Shown piece by piece: positions 26,602-34,022 of a DNA stretch of 64,000 nucleotides. Position 1 is the stretch's first letter, and each line of letters opens with the position of its first letter. The translations under genes and the position numbers were made by a program. The stretch is taken from contig NZ_SOCE01000001.1 in assembly GCF_004365175.1 (NCBI RefSeq), positions 5,339,403-5,403,402 on the forward strand. Direction: 5' to 3'. This DNA is from Kribbella voronezhensis (GTDB lineage Bacteria > Actinomycetota > Actinomycetes > Propionibacteriales > Kribbellaceae). Below the pieces are notes generated by a model. That model saw only the letters and a list, made by a program, of their open reading frames with translations, was not told the DNA's origin and made no database searches.

Positions 26602-27678
26602 GTGGCACTCACCATCGGAATCGTCGGGCTCCCCAACGCGGGCAAGTCCACACTCTTCAACGCGCTGACCAAGAACAACGTGCTCGCGGCGAACTACCCG
26701 TTCGCCACGATCGAGCCCAACGTCGGTGTGGTCGGCGTGCCGGACGCGCGACTCGGCAAGCTCGCCGAGATCTTCGGCTCGGCCAAGATCCTGCCGGCCA
26801 CGGTGCAGTTCGTCGACATCGCCGGCATCGTCCGTGGCGCGTCCGAGGGGGAGGGGCTGGGTAACAAGTTCCTCAGCCACATCCGCGAGTCCGACGCGAT
26901 CTGCCAGGTCACCCGGGTGTTCCGCGACGACGACGTCACCCACGTCGACGGCAAGGTCTCGCCGGCCGACGACATCTCCACCATCCAGACCGAGCTGATC
27001 CTTGCCGACCTGCAGACCGTCGAGAAGGCGATCCCGCGGCTGGAGAAGGAAGCGCGGCTGAAGAAGGAGAGCGTCGCCGTACTGGAGGCGGTCCGGGAGG
27101 CGCAGAAGCACCTGGAGGCCGGTACGCCGATCAGCGCCACCAACGTCGATCGGGCGGCGATCCGCGAACTGATGCTGATGACGGCCAAGCCTTACCTGTT
27201 CGTCTTCAACTGCGACGCCGACGAACTCGCCGACGAGTCGTTGAAGCAGCAGATGCGCGACCTGGTGGCGCCGGCCGAGGCGATCTTCCTGGACGCCAAG
27301 TTCGAGGCCGAACTGGTCGAACTCGGCGACGAAGACGAGGCCCGCGAGATGCTCACCGAGATGGGCGTCGAGGAGCCCGGCCTGGACACCCTCGCCCGCG
27401 TCGGCTTCGAAACCCTCGGCTTGCAGACGTACCTGACCGCCGGCCCGAAGGAATCCCGCGCCTGGACCATCAAGAAGGGCGCCACCGCCCCCGAAGCCGC
27501 CGGTGTCATCCACACCGACTTCCAACGCGGCTTCATCAAAGCCGAAATCGTCTCCTTCGACGACCTGGTCGCCGCCGGCTCCATGACCGCCGCCAAGTCG
27601 GCCGGCAAGGTCCGCATCGAAGGCAAGGACTACATCATGTCCGACGGCGACGTCGTGGAGTTCCGCTTCAACGTCTGA
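26602..27678 (+). CDS. ychF: Redox-regulated ATPase/GTPase YchF
   Basis: YchF (OLA1-type), 358 aa, is an Obg-family P-loop NTPase that prefers ATP and acts on ribosomes and stress responses. The P-loop is GLPNAGKSTLFNAL, switch II DIAGIVRGASEGEGLGNKFL, and the family-specific FNCDADEL replaces NKxD. The C-terminal TGS/YchF domain ends with VIHTDFQRGFIKAEIVSFDD and DGDVVEFRFNV. A longer 5' frame lacks homology. The last 33 bases of coding sequence are duplicated 60 bases downstream, beyond the stop. Confidence 0.95.
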   Translation: MALTIGIVGLPNAGKSTLFNALTKNNVLAANYPFATIEPNVGVVGVPDARLGKLAEIFGSAKILPATVQFVDIAGIVRGASEGEGLGNKFLSHIRESDAICQVTRVFRDDDVTHVDGKVSPADDISTIQTELILADLQTVEKAIPRLEKEARLKKESVAVLEAVREAQKHLEAGTPISATNVDRAAIRELMLMTAKPYLFVFNCDADELADESLKQQMRDLVAPAEAIFLDAKFEAELVELGDEDEAREMLTEMGVEEPGLDTLARVGFETLGLQTYLTAGPKESRAWTIKKGATAPEAAGVIHTDFQRGFIKAEIVSFDDLVAAGSMTAAKSAGKVRIEGKDYIMSDGDVVEFRFNV

Positions 27679-27734
27679 AAAGAAGAGGGAGTCGGGGGAC
27701 GCGACGGCGACGTCGTGGAGTTCCGCTTCAACGT
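27642..27734 (+). repeat. 33-bp direct duplication of the ychF 3' end
   Basis: Bases 27642-27674 (coding for DGDVVEFRFN) recur identically at 27702-27734, 60 bp apart. The second copy is in the same frame and also ends in a valine codon and TGA. The 27 bases between the copies are unrelated to coding sequence. Confidence 0.95.
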
Positions 27735-27760
27735 GTGATCGTTCGGCATGGCAGGCTGTG

Positions 27761-28159
27761 ATGGTGGTTGCTGTCGCTCAGCTCAACTTCATCGTCGCGG
27801 ATCTCGAACGTAGTCGTGCGTTCTACGAGCGCCTCGGGGTGTCTTTTCGCGCCCGGAATCGGCACGGGCAGGGTGACGCTGAGGCCTGGGTGTCGACGAA
27901 CACCGGTATCACCATCGTGTTGCATTCGACGGCGTTCGCTGCCTGGTGGGACGAAACCGCGCCGCAACCGTCCCCGGGTGGTTCGCAGGTGGACCTCGAA
28001 CTCGAATCGGCGGAGCAACTCGACCACGTCATCGCCGAGCTGGTCGCCACCAACGCAACCCTCGTAAAGCCGCCGACCGACATGCCCTGGGGCCAGCGCT
28101 TCGCGATCGTCCTCGACCCCGACGACCACCGCATCGGCCTCAAGGCACCCGCCCGCTAA
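27761..28159 (+). CDS. VOC superfamily (glyoxalase-like) protein
   Basis: A 132-aa vicinal-oxygen-chelate protein with two beta-alpha-beta-beta-beta units. The first begins AQLNFIVADLERSRAFYERL, and the second ends with the typical WGQRFAIVLDPDDHRIGLK. Such proteins are lyases, dioxygenases or drug-binding resistance proteins, and the second-half Pro-Asp-Gly-like DPDDHRIGL is seen in many uncharacterised ones. GTG at 27758, one codon earlier, is an alternative start. It lies just after the ychF end duplication and is not obviously in an operon. Confidence 0.78.
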   Translation: MVVAVAQLNFIVADLERSRAFYERLGVSFRARNRHGQGDAEAWVSTNTGITIVLHSTAFAAWWDETAPQPSPGGSQVDLELESAEQLDHVIAELVATNATLVKPPTDMPWGQRFAIVLDPDDHRIGLKAPAR

Positions 28160-28209
28160 GCAACTTTGTTCAGGTTCGCGCATCGGTGGGGTGTGGAAAG
28201 TCGGTTGGT

Positions 28210-28239
28210 GGGGGTGGGTGGGCGGAATAGGTTCGGGGG
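28210..28239 (+). promoter_or_regulatory. G-rich promoter of the methyltransferase gene (possible G-quadruplex)
   Basis: G-runs at 28210-28214, 28216-28218, 28220-28222 and 28235-28239 bracket a TAGGTT -10 box (28228-28233), which is six bases before the ATG at 28240. Four runs of three or more G could fold as a quadruplex over the promoter. Confidence 0.45.
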
Positions 28240-29010
28240 ATGGTTGATGCGTTGTTCGGGGATGGGCGGTTGGTGGGGGTTTATGACGCGTTGGATCCGG
28301 ATCGGGGGGATCTGGAGGCGTATGTGGGGATGGTGGGGGAGTTCGGGGCGCGGTCGGTGCTGGATGTGGGGTGTGGGACGGGGGAGTTGGCGAGGCTGCT
28401 GGTAGAGGCTGGGGTTGAGGTGGTGGGGGTGGATCCGGCCTTGGCGTCGTTGGAGGTGGCGCGGGGGAAGGTGGGGGCGGAGAAGGTTCGGTGGATTCAT
28501 GGGGATGCGACCGGGTTGCCGCCGTTGCAGGTGGAGTTGGCGGTGATGACTGGCAACGTGGCGCAGGTGTTTCTCAGCGATGAGGAGTGGATGGCGACGC
28601 TGTACGGCGTACGGGCGGCGCTGGTGCCAGGTGGGCGGTTCGTCTTTGAGACCAGGGATCCGGCGCGGCGGGCGTGGTTGGAGTGGAATCGCGAGGCGAC
28701 GTACAAGCGCATCCACGTGCCCGGTGTCGGCGGGGTGGAGAACTGGACCGACTTGCTGGACGTGAAGGAGCCCTTCGTCACGTTCCGGTCGACGTACGTG
28801 TTCGAGTCGGACGGAGCGCGGATGACGTCGGAGTCGACGCTGCGGTTCCGGACTCGTGCCGAGGTCGAGGAGTCGCTGAGCGAAGCCGGGTTCGCGGTTG
28901 CCGACGTACGGGATGCACCCGATCGCCCGGGCAAGGAGTTCGTCTTTGTGGCTGAGGGTGGTGCGGCCAGGGTGCCGGGGCAGGGGAATGTGGCTCACCC
29001 GGCACCCTGA
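28240..29010 (+). CDS. Class I SAM-dependent methyltransferase
   Basis: This 256-aa methyltransferase has motif I SVLDVGCGTGELARLLVEAG, motif II VVGVDPALASLEVAR, motif III FIHGDAT-like WIHGDATGLPPLQ, and a post-motif LVPGGRFVFETRDP. The layout is that of Methyltransf_25 small-molecule methyltransferases with a C-terminal beta cap (FRSTYVFESDGARMTSES). The substrate is unknown. The first 250 bases show a striking bias for G over C on the coding strand, mainly through GGG, GTG and TTG codons, unlike the neighbouring genes. The start codon follows a TAGGTT -10 box. Confidence 0.85.
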   Translation: MVDALFGDGRLVGVYDALDPDRGDLEAYVGMVGEFGARSVLDVGCGTGELARLLVEAGVEVVGVDPALASLEVARGKVGAEKVRWIHGDATGLPPLQVELAVMTGNVAQVFLSDEEWMATLYGVRAALVPGGRFVFETRDPARRAWLEWNREATYKRIHVPGVGGVENWTDLLDVKEPFVTFRSTYVFESDGARMTSESTLRFRTRAEVEESLSEAGFAVADVRDAPDRPGKEFVFVAEGGAARVPGQGNVAHPAP

Positions 29011-29172
29011 CCTGTCAGGGGAGACCGCGACGGTGCGGTGTGGCGGCGCGGTCGAGTGCGGGTGGCAAGGAGTGGGCGACGGCGCTTGTGAGGTGGCTGT
29101 CGCGGTTGGTGCCGGTGGGCTCGGGGCCGTGGAATCTACTGTACGGCGCGGGACAAACGGCGGCGGTCCGGT

Positions 29173-29823
29173 TTACGGAGCTGCGACGGGTTGGGCACGG
29201 TCGGTGGCCAGTTTGATCGCGAAGGCGGCCAGGGCGGTGCCGGTGAGGTAGCGGTGGATGCGGGACCACAGCGGTTTGCGGGTGAAGAAGGTGGCGACGG
29301 AGCCGGCGGTGATGACGAAGACGGCGTTCATGACGACGCCGACGGCCAGTTGGGTGAGGCCGAGGAGCAGGCTCTGGGTGCCGATGTGGCCGCGGGACGG
29401 GTCGACGAACTGAGGCAGCAGTGAGATGTAGAGGATCGCGATCTTCGGGTTGAGCAGGCAGGTCAGCAGGCCCATGCCGAAGAGCTTGCGGGGGCGGTCC
29501 GGGGTGAGTGCCTCCGGGGTGAAGGCCGAGCTGCCGCCGGGGCGGAGGGCGTTCCAGGCGAGCCAGAGCAGGTAGGCGGCGCCGGCGAGCTTGAGCGTCA
29601 GGTAGATCTCGGGGACCAGGGCGAAGAGGGTCGCGAGGCCGGCGGTCGCGGCGAGGAGGTAGGCGAGGAAGCCGACGCCTACTCCGGCGAGCGACGTCAG
29701 TCCGGCGCGTCGTCCTTGCGTGACGGAGCGGGAGACGAGGTAGATCATGTTCGGTCCCGGCACGATCACGAGGCCGAGTTCCACCAGTGCGATTCCTGCC
29801 AGTGCCTCACTGCTGACCAGCAT
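29173..29823 (-). CDS. LysE family amino-acid exporter
   Basis: The 216-aa protein has six hydrophobic helices. The LysE/RhtB signature VPGPNMIYLVSRSVTQGRRAG occurs near residue 22, and LTCLLNPKIAILYISLLPQF near residue 120. This family exports lysine, homoserine, threonine or leucine-type amino acids. An ATG at 29832 is also in frame, but GGGGAGG lies directly against it; the ATG at 29823 has that site ten bases upstream and is preferred. It is monocistronic. Confidence 0.88.
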   Translation of the reverse strand: MLVSSEALAGIALVELGLVIVPGPNMIYLVSRSVTQGRRAGLTSLAGVGVGFLAYLLAATAGLATLFALVPEIYLTLKLAGAAYLLWLAWNALRPGGSSAFTPEALTPDRPRKLFGMGLLTCLLNPKIAILYISLLPQFVDPSRGHIGTQSLLLGLTQLAVGVVMNAVFVITAGSVATFFTRKPLWSRIHRYLTGTALAAFAIKLATDRAQPVAAP

Positions 29824-29894
29824 GTCGGTCATCCCTCCCCAACTGTCGGAGCCTCGAAGTTAACAGGCGCCCAGCCCGCACCGGAGGAGTTTTC

Positions 29895-30611
29895 CTACGG
29901 TGAGATGGCGATGGCGGGGGCGACGCGAGCCGAGCCGATACCGCGGTCGGGCTTGCCGAGGCGGAACCGCACACGTCCCTTGAGCACGGTGCCGGATTCG
30001 GCCAGGCCGTCGACCAGGGGCTCGCCTGGGAACAGCGTGAACGTCCAGCGCTCATTGAGTTCGCAGTCCGGCGGCGTTCGGCCGCACTGCAGCACCCGGG
30101 CTCCCCAGACCTGGCGCGTCATCAGTCGACGGGTGTCCTGGTCGAAAAGGGTGAAGTCCTCCGCTGGAGCGTCGGTCACCTGGTAATAGCTACCGAGTGC
30201 GGGGCCGTAGTTGCCCACGACTCCGGCCACCATCGTCCAGTCGTGCTCGGCGGTGGTGAGCAGAGTTCCGGCCGGCAACCGTTCGTCGTACACATCGCCG
30301 GATTCCGCGCCGGCCTGATCAGCTCGTACTGCGGCCGGCATCGCCCCGCGGGTGTCCAATGCCGAAGCTGCGGGCACCAGCACCACGCCGTACCGGACCT
30401 CGTCGGCGAATCGTGCCGAGCTGAACCGGTCGGTGAGTGCGCGAACGGCCTCCTCGGCGAACTGCCATTGGTCGGAGCCGACGGCATCGTTCAGGTATTC
30501 GCGGGTGATCGAGGGCAGGCCGCCGGCTCGGACGTGTCCGGCGATCCCTCCGCACGTGCTCCACCCGCTCGCCAGCAATCGCCGTACCTGGTCGTCCTGG
30601 AACGTCGTCAT
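29895..30611 (-). CDS. Unknown protein with DNA-damage-type promoter
   Basis: I do not recognise this 238-aa soluble protein. It has no signal peptide or membrane segment. Alternating acidic and hydrophobic stretches and several Trp/Tyr (MVAGVVGNYGPALGSYYQVT, ELNERWTFTLFPGEPLVDGL) suggest a compact alpha/beta fold with a beta C-terminus. Upstream on its strand is CTGTCGGCG, an 8-nt spacer and TACTGT, an excellent match to the RecA-independent damage-response promoter. The GTG at 30623 lies inside that -10 box, so the ATG at 30611, ten bases after it, is preferred. Damage-linked function is inference from the promoter only. Confidence 0.6.
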   Translation of the reverse strand: MTTFQDDQVRRLLASGWSTCGGIAGHVRAGGLPSITREYLNDAVGSDQWQFAEEAVRALTDRFSSARFADEVRYGVVLVPAASALDTRGAMPAAVRADQAGAESGDVYDERLPAGTLLTTAEHDWTMVAGVVGNYGPALGSYYQVTDAPAEDFTLFDQDTRRLMTRQVWGARVLQCGRTPPDCELNERWTFTLFPGEPLVDGLAESGTVLKGRVRFRLGKPDRGIGSARVAPAIAISP

Positions 30612-30625
30612 CAGGGCGCTCACAG

Positions 30626-30648
30626 TAGTGACGGGCGCCGACAGTTTC
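30626..30648 (-). promoter_or_regulatory. RecA-independent DNA-damage (PafBC-type) promoter
   Basis: CTGTCGGCG - CCCGTCAC - TACTGT on the minus strand matches tTGTCRgtg-N8-TAnnnT, including a perfect -10 box. It precedes the unknown gene at 29895-30611. Confidence 0.7.
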
Positions 30649-30659
30649 CGCTCGCCAAT

Positions 30660-30681
30660 CCCCAGCCGGCATCGGCTGGGG
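30660..30681. repeat. Short perfect hairpin CCCCAGCCG-gcat-CGGCTGGGG
   Basis: A 9-bp perfect stem with a 4-nt loop in the divergent gap between the unknown gene and the DUF5302 gene. It follows neither gene's 3' end, so it is not an obvious terminator and may mark an operator or mRNA 5' structure. Confidence 0.45.
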
Positions 30682-30766
30682 AGGCCCCGCTGTAAATGGG
30701 TGGCGTCGGGGCGGTCACAATTGGTTGGCTAGAGCCTGTACGCCTGACGGTTTGTAAGGAGACGGT

Positions 30767-30946
30767 ATGAGCGACAAGCCCAGCGAGCCGGCGCAGGACG
30801 ATCTGCAGAAGAAGTTCCGCGAAGCACTTGCCAAGAAGAACGCCCACCACGAGGCGCACCCGGGAACCGGGCCGCGGCACGAGGGCGTCGGCGAGGCGCA
30901 CAACGACAAGCAGAAGCGCCAGTTCCGGCGCAAGTCCGGCAGCTGA
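30767..30946 (+). CDS. DUF5302 small protein
   Basis: A 59-aa hydrophilic protein whose frame begins MSDKPSEPAQDDLQKKFREA and ends KQKRQFRRKSGS. This pattern, a KKFREAL helix, a His/Gly-rich middle and a basic RQFRRKSG tail, is that of the actinobacterial DUF5302 family, common and of unknown role. The ATG is preceded by AAGGAG at ideal spacing. A strong hairpin follows the stop by 25 bases. Confidence 0.85.
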   Translation: MSDKPSEPAQDDLQKKFREALAKKNAHHEAHPGTGPRHEGVGEAHNDKQKRQFRRKSGS

Positions 30947-30970
30947 TTTCGCCGCCCATCCATCCGTTCC

Positions 30971-30996
30971 GAGCCCCGGGTCACCGCCCGGGGCTC
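30971..30996. terminator. Terminator after the DUF5302 gene
   Basis: GAGCCCCGGG (30971-30980) pairs perfectly with CCCGGGGCTC (30987-30996) over a 6-nt loop, followed by AACTTTTG. It also faces the SRPBCC gene end on the other strand. Confidence 0.8.
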
Positions 30997-31042
30997 AACT
31001 TTTGCCCCCACCACGTCCGCGGGCTCGACTTGTCGACATTGC

Positions 31043-31465
31043 TCAGGTGAGGGCTTCGGCGGTCAGGAGGTCGGTGAGCCGGGTCAGCTGGAGTTCCCAG
31101 CCCTGCAGGTGACCGGCGGCGTCGTCGGCGCCGGCCAGCGCGGTGTGACTGAGCACGAGGTGGGTGCCGCCGTCGACCTCGGAGAGTTCGACGCGGACCT
31201 GGGAGACGTCGTCGCCGGCGTCGTCCCATTTCCAGGTGAAGGCGAGCAGGCGGGGCGGATCGACCTCGAGGTAGGTGCCCCGGACAACATACGGGCCCAT
31301 GGTCACGACGTACTCGCCGCCGATGCGTACGTCGGCCTCGACCTGCAGCTCGTGGCTCGGGTTCGGGCAGTACCAGCGGGTCAGCAGTTCGGGGCGCGAC
31401 CACGCGTCGTACACCCGGCCGATCGTTGCCGGAAGCACCCTTTCGATCCGGACGTCAGTGCTCAT
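31043..31465 (-). CDS. SRPBCC (AHSA1-like) protein
   Basis: The 140-aa protein is a START-fold AHSA1-type domain with RVLPATIGRVYDAWSRPELL, TRWYCPNPSHEL, GGEYVVTMGPYVVRGTY and GWELQLTRLTDLL. It overlaps the 3' end of the ArsR gene by 11 bases, the widespread arsR-SRPBCC operon in which the second protein probably binds or senses a small hydrophobic molecule. Two adjacent ATG codons (31468 and 31465) are possible starts. Confidence 0.85.
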   Translation of the reverse strand: MSTDVRIERVLPATIGRVYDAWSRPELLTRWYCPNPSHELQVEADVRIGGEYVVTMGPYVVRGTYLEVDPPRLLAFTWKWDDAGDDVSQVRVELSEVDGGTHLVLSHTALAGADDAAGHLQGWELQLTRLTDLLTAEALT

Positions 31466-31772
31466 CATCGCTCCCTCGCAACAGGTCTTCCAGCCGGTCG
31501 ATGGTCGTGTTCCAGTACGCCGTGAGGTCGCCCAGCCACGTCTGTACTTCGGCGAACGCCTCGGGGCGCAGCGCACAGACCACCGTCCGCCCGACTTTCC
31601 GGCGGCTCACCAGCCCGGCGTCCACCAGCACCCCGACGTGCTTCGTCATGGCAGGCAGGCTCACCTGATGAGGCGCGGCGAGTTCACCCATCGTCGCCTC
31701 GCCCCGGCTCAGCCGAGTCACCACGGCCAGCCGCGTGCCGTCCCCGAGAGCCGCAAACGTCGTCGCCAACAC
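31455..31772 (-). CDS. ArsR/SmtB family regulator
   Basis: A 105-aa winged-helix repressor with LGDGTRLAVVTRLSRGEATM (alpha 1-2) and the recognition helix in HQVSLPAMTKHVGVLVDAGL, then RRKVGRTVVCAL (wing). There is no CxC metal-binding motif, so it is one of the non-metal ArsR types paired with SRPBCC proteins. The GTG start at 31772 lies just below a perfect inverted repeat that sits between -35 (TTGACA) and -10, predicting autorepression of the operon. Confidence 0.9.
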   Translation of the reverse strand: MLATTFAALGDGTRLAVVTRLSRGEATMGELAAPHQVSLPAMTKHVGVLVDAGLVSRRKVGRTVVCALRPEAFAEVQTWLGDLTAYWNTTIDRLEDLLRGSDDEH

Positions 31773-31776
31773 CAGG

Positions 31777-31808
31777 ACACTTCACCATCTGGTGAAGTGT
31801 TCTGTCAA
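31777..31808 (-). promoter_or_regulatory. ArsR operator inside its own promoter
   Basis: ACACTTCACCA (31777-31787), 2 nt, TGGTGAAGTGT (31790-31800): an 11-bp perfect dyad. On the minus strand TTGACA (31808-31803) is the -35, and TGAAGT inside the dyad serves as the -10, six bases before the GTG. Confidence 0.75.
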
Positions 31809-31878
31809 TCGCCTGTGCCGAAGCCGGCCTACCGACGGGATGCTGGTGCCCCTTGTTGGTCGCGACGGTGGGGTGGTT

Positions 31879-33996
31879 TCAGAGCAGGTCGGTGAGGAGG
31901 GCGGCGGCGGTTTGGGTGGCGGTGGTGGGGACGGGGAGGTAGTCGACGTCGGTGATCAGGAGTTTCGCGAGGGTTTCGGCGAGGGTGGTGGGAGTGCAGG
32001 CCGAGTAGGGCAGGAGGTGGCCGGCGTTGTGGCGGTTCAGCCGGGCCGGGACGTGGAACGTCTGCTCGAAGTGGTGCTGGAGCGGGACATAAATGAAGGG
32101 GACCCGGGCGGCGGTGAGTTCCATGCAGGTGGTGAGGCCGCCCTGGGTGATCGCGACGTCCGCGGCGGCCAGGTGATGGTGAAGGTTCGGGAGATAGCCG
32201 TGGATGGTTGCCCCCGGCATCGAGGGCAGGGTCGACGGGGCGATGCGGGGTCCGGTGACGACGATGAACTGCAGGTCGGGGATGGTGTGGCGGGCGAGCG
32301 GGATGGCGTCGAGAACCCTTTGCAGCAAGGCGGTTCCGACGCCCGAGCCACCAACCGTCACCAGACAGAGCTTGGCGTCGGGCGGGTAGCCGAGACGGGC
32401 TCGGAGCGCCGGGCGATCGGCGGTCTCCGAAGGATCGAAGCCCGTGATGTAGCCGGTGAAGTCGAAGTTCTGCGACGTCCAGGACCGGATCGACGGCAGG
32501 CCCGGACCGAAGGTGTCCGCGACGATGTCGTCCGGGTCGCCGATGAAGATCGAGCGGTCGCGGAGCCGGCGGAAGCGGGCCCGTTGCTCGAGCATCTCCG
32601 CGTTGTAGTCCGCGGTCAGCGCCGCCTCCGCCGGTCCGCCGTCCGGGAGCGGGAGCCAGCCGACGAAGTCGGTCAGCCACGCATAGGCGTACTTCTTCAG
32701 CTCCGGGTTCTCGTGCAGGAAGTAGTCGACGTCCCAGGCCTCGTCGCCGATCACCAGGTCGTAGTGCCGGTCGTCGACCACGTCGGTGAAGGTGAGGAAG
32801 TTCGCGACCAGGATCTCGTCCATCCGCCGGATCGCCTGGAACGCGTGCAGGTCGTGCTCGTCGGCCTCGAACTCGATGTGGCTGGACTCGTTCAGCAGGT
32901 ACGCCGACGCGGGGTGCACCGTCTCGCCCGCATCCGCCAGGACTCGCGTGACCGGGTGCTGGGCGAGCCAGTCGATCTCGAGTCCGGGATTCCGCACCCG
33001 CAGTTCGCGGGCGATCGCGAGATCCCGGCGGGCATGGCCGAGGCCGATCGGGGAGGACAGGTAGAGCACCCGCTTCGGGCGATTCAAGGCCCGCACCCAG
33101 GTACGCCGTACCGGTTGCGGTGGTGTGACGCCGGAGACGAAGTCCTTGAGCAGGCGGTTCACCAGGACGGGGTCGCGCGCGTTCGGGGCGTGTCCGCCGC
33201 CTTCGACGGTGACCAGCGAACCATTCGTCTGATCGGCCAGCGCGATTCCTTCGGCCAAGGGGCGGATCTTGTCGTCCGAGCCGTGCACCACCAGGACCGG
33301 ACAGGACAAGGACGGTACGCCGGGGACGCGGTCCTGGCGGGCGGCCTCGGTGTCGACCAGCCGCTCGGGGCTGATCTCGTGCCCCCAGCCGACGGCGTCC
33401 TCGAGCTGCTTGCTGGAGTGAGGTTCCGGGAACATCTGCGCGAAGAAGAAGCGCAGGAAGTCGTCGTACCCGCCCTCTGTCCAGTAGTGCTTGTTGTACT
33501 TCGCCCACCCGTCGGTCGTGTCGTGCCGTTCGTTCCACGACCAGCGGATGCGTTCCTCCTGCGCCGGCACCAGCCCGGCGGCCGACCCGATGCACACGAC
33601 CCCGAGCACCTGATCGGGCAGCTCGTGGGCGACCTGCAACGCCCAGGGCACGCCGCGGGACAACGACACCAGAACGCAGGTGCCGGTTCCCGTGGCGGCC
33701 AGTACGGCGAGGGTGTCCGCGACGAACTCGCTGTCCGCGTACGCCGATGCGCCTGCAGGTGCGCTCGACCGGCCAGAGCCGCGGCCGTCGAACGTGACCA
33801 CCCGGAAATGCTTGGCCAGGTAGGGCACCTGCGCCTTCCAGATCCGCGACGGCACGATCGACCAGGTCGGCAGGAACATCACCGTCGGTCCAACGGCCGT
33901 GGAGTTGTACACCCGGTAGGCGATCGTCACCCCGTCGCGCTCGACCGACCCCACCTGGTCGGCCGGGCGCGCTGGGCGTTGCGGTTTCGAAGTCAT
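31879..33996 (-). CDS. Alpha/beta hydrolase - glycosyltransferase fusion
   Basis: This 705-aa protein joins two domains. Residues 15-290 form an alpha/beta hydrolase with FDGRGSGRSS, nucleophile Ser113 in VSLSRGVPW (the first Gly of GxSxG is Ser), an acid Asp in VVHGSDDKIRP and His269 in GGGHAPN. From about residue 305 a MurG/UGT-like GT-B glycosyltransferase follows, with PIGLGHARRDLAIARELR, FTGYITGFDP and the donor-site block ITQGGLTTCMELTAARVPFI, then EQTFHVPARL. Both domains look catalytic. It follows a methyltransferase gene by 26 bases, divergent from a LuxR-type regulator, suggesting hydrolysis, methylation and glycosylation of one small molecule. Confidence 0.85.
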   Translation of the reverse strand: MTSKPQRPARPADQVGSVERDGVTIAYRVYNSTAVGPTVMFLPTWSIVPSRIWKAQVPYLAKHFRVVTFDGRGSGRSSAPAGASAYADSEFVADTLAVLAATGTGTCVLVSLSRGVPWALQVAHELPDQVLGVVCIGSAAGLVPAQEERIRWSWNERHDTTDGWAKYNKHYWTEGGYDDFLRFFFAQMFPEPHSSKQLEDAVGWGHEISPERLVDTEAARQDRVPGVPSLSCPVLVVHGSDDKIRPLAEGIALADQTNGSLVTVEGGGHAPNARDPVLVNRLLKDFVSGVTPPQPVRRTWVRALNRPKRVLYLSSPIGLGHARRDLAIARELRVRNPGLEIDWLAQHPVTRVLADAGETVHPASAYLLNESSHIEFEADEHDLHAFQAIRRMDEILVANFLTFTDVVDDRHYDLVIGDEAWDVDYFLHENPELKKYAYAWLTDFVGWLPLPDGGPAEAALTADYNAEMLEQRARFRRLRDRSIFIGDPDDIVADTFGPGLPSIRSWTSQNFDFTGYITGFDPSETADRPALRARLGYPPDAKLCLVTVGGSGVGTALLQRVLDAIPLARHTIPDLQFIVVTGPRIAPSTLPSMPGATIHGYLPNLHHHLAAADVAITQGGLTTCMELTAARVPFIYVPLQHHFEQTFHVPARLNRHNAGHLLPYSACTPTTLAETLAKLLITDVDYLPVPTTATQTAAALLTDLL

Positions 33997-34022
33997 CTGC
34001 GAGCCCCCTCGCGAGCACTGTC

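Noticed and set aside
29023-29053. GACCGCG/CGCGGTC inverted repeat after the methyltransferase gene as terminator
   Set aside because: Only 7 bp with a 17-nt loop in a very GC-rich stretch; expected by chance.
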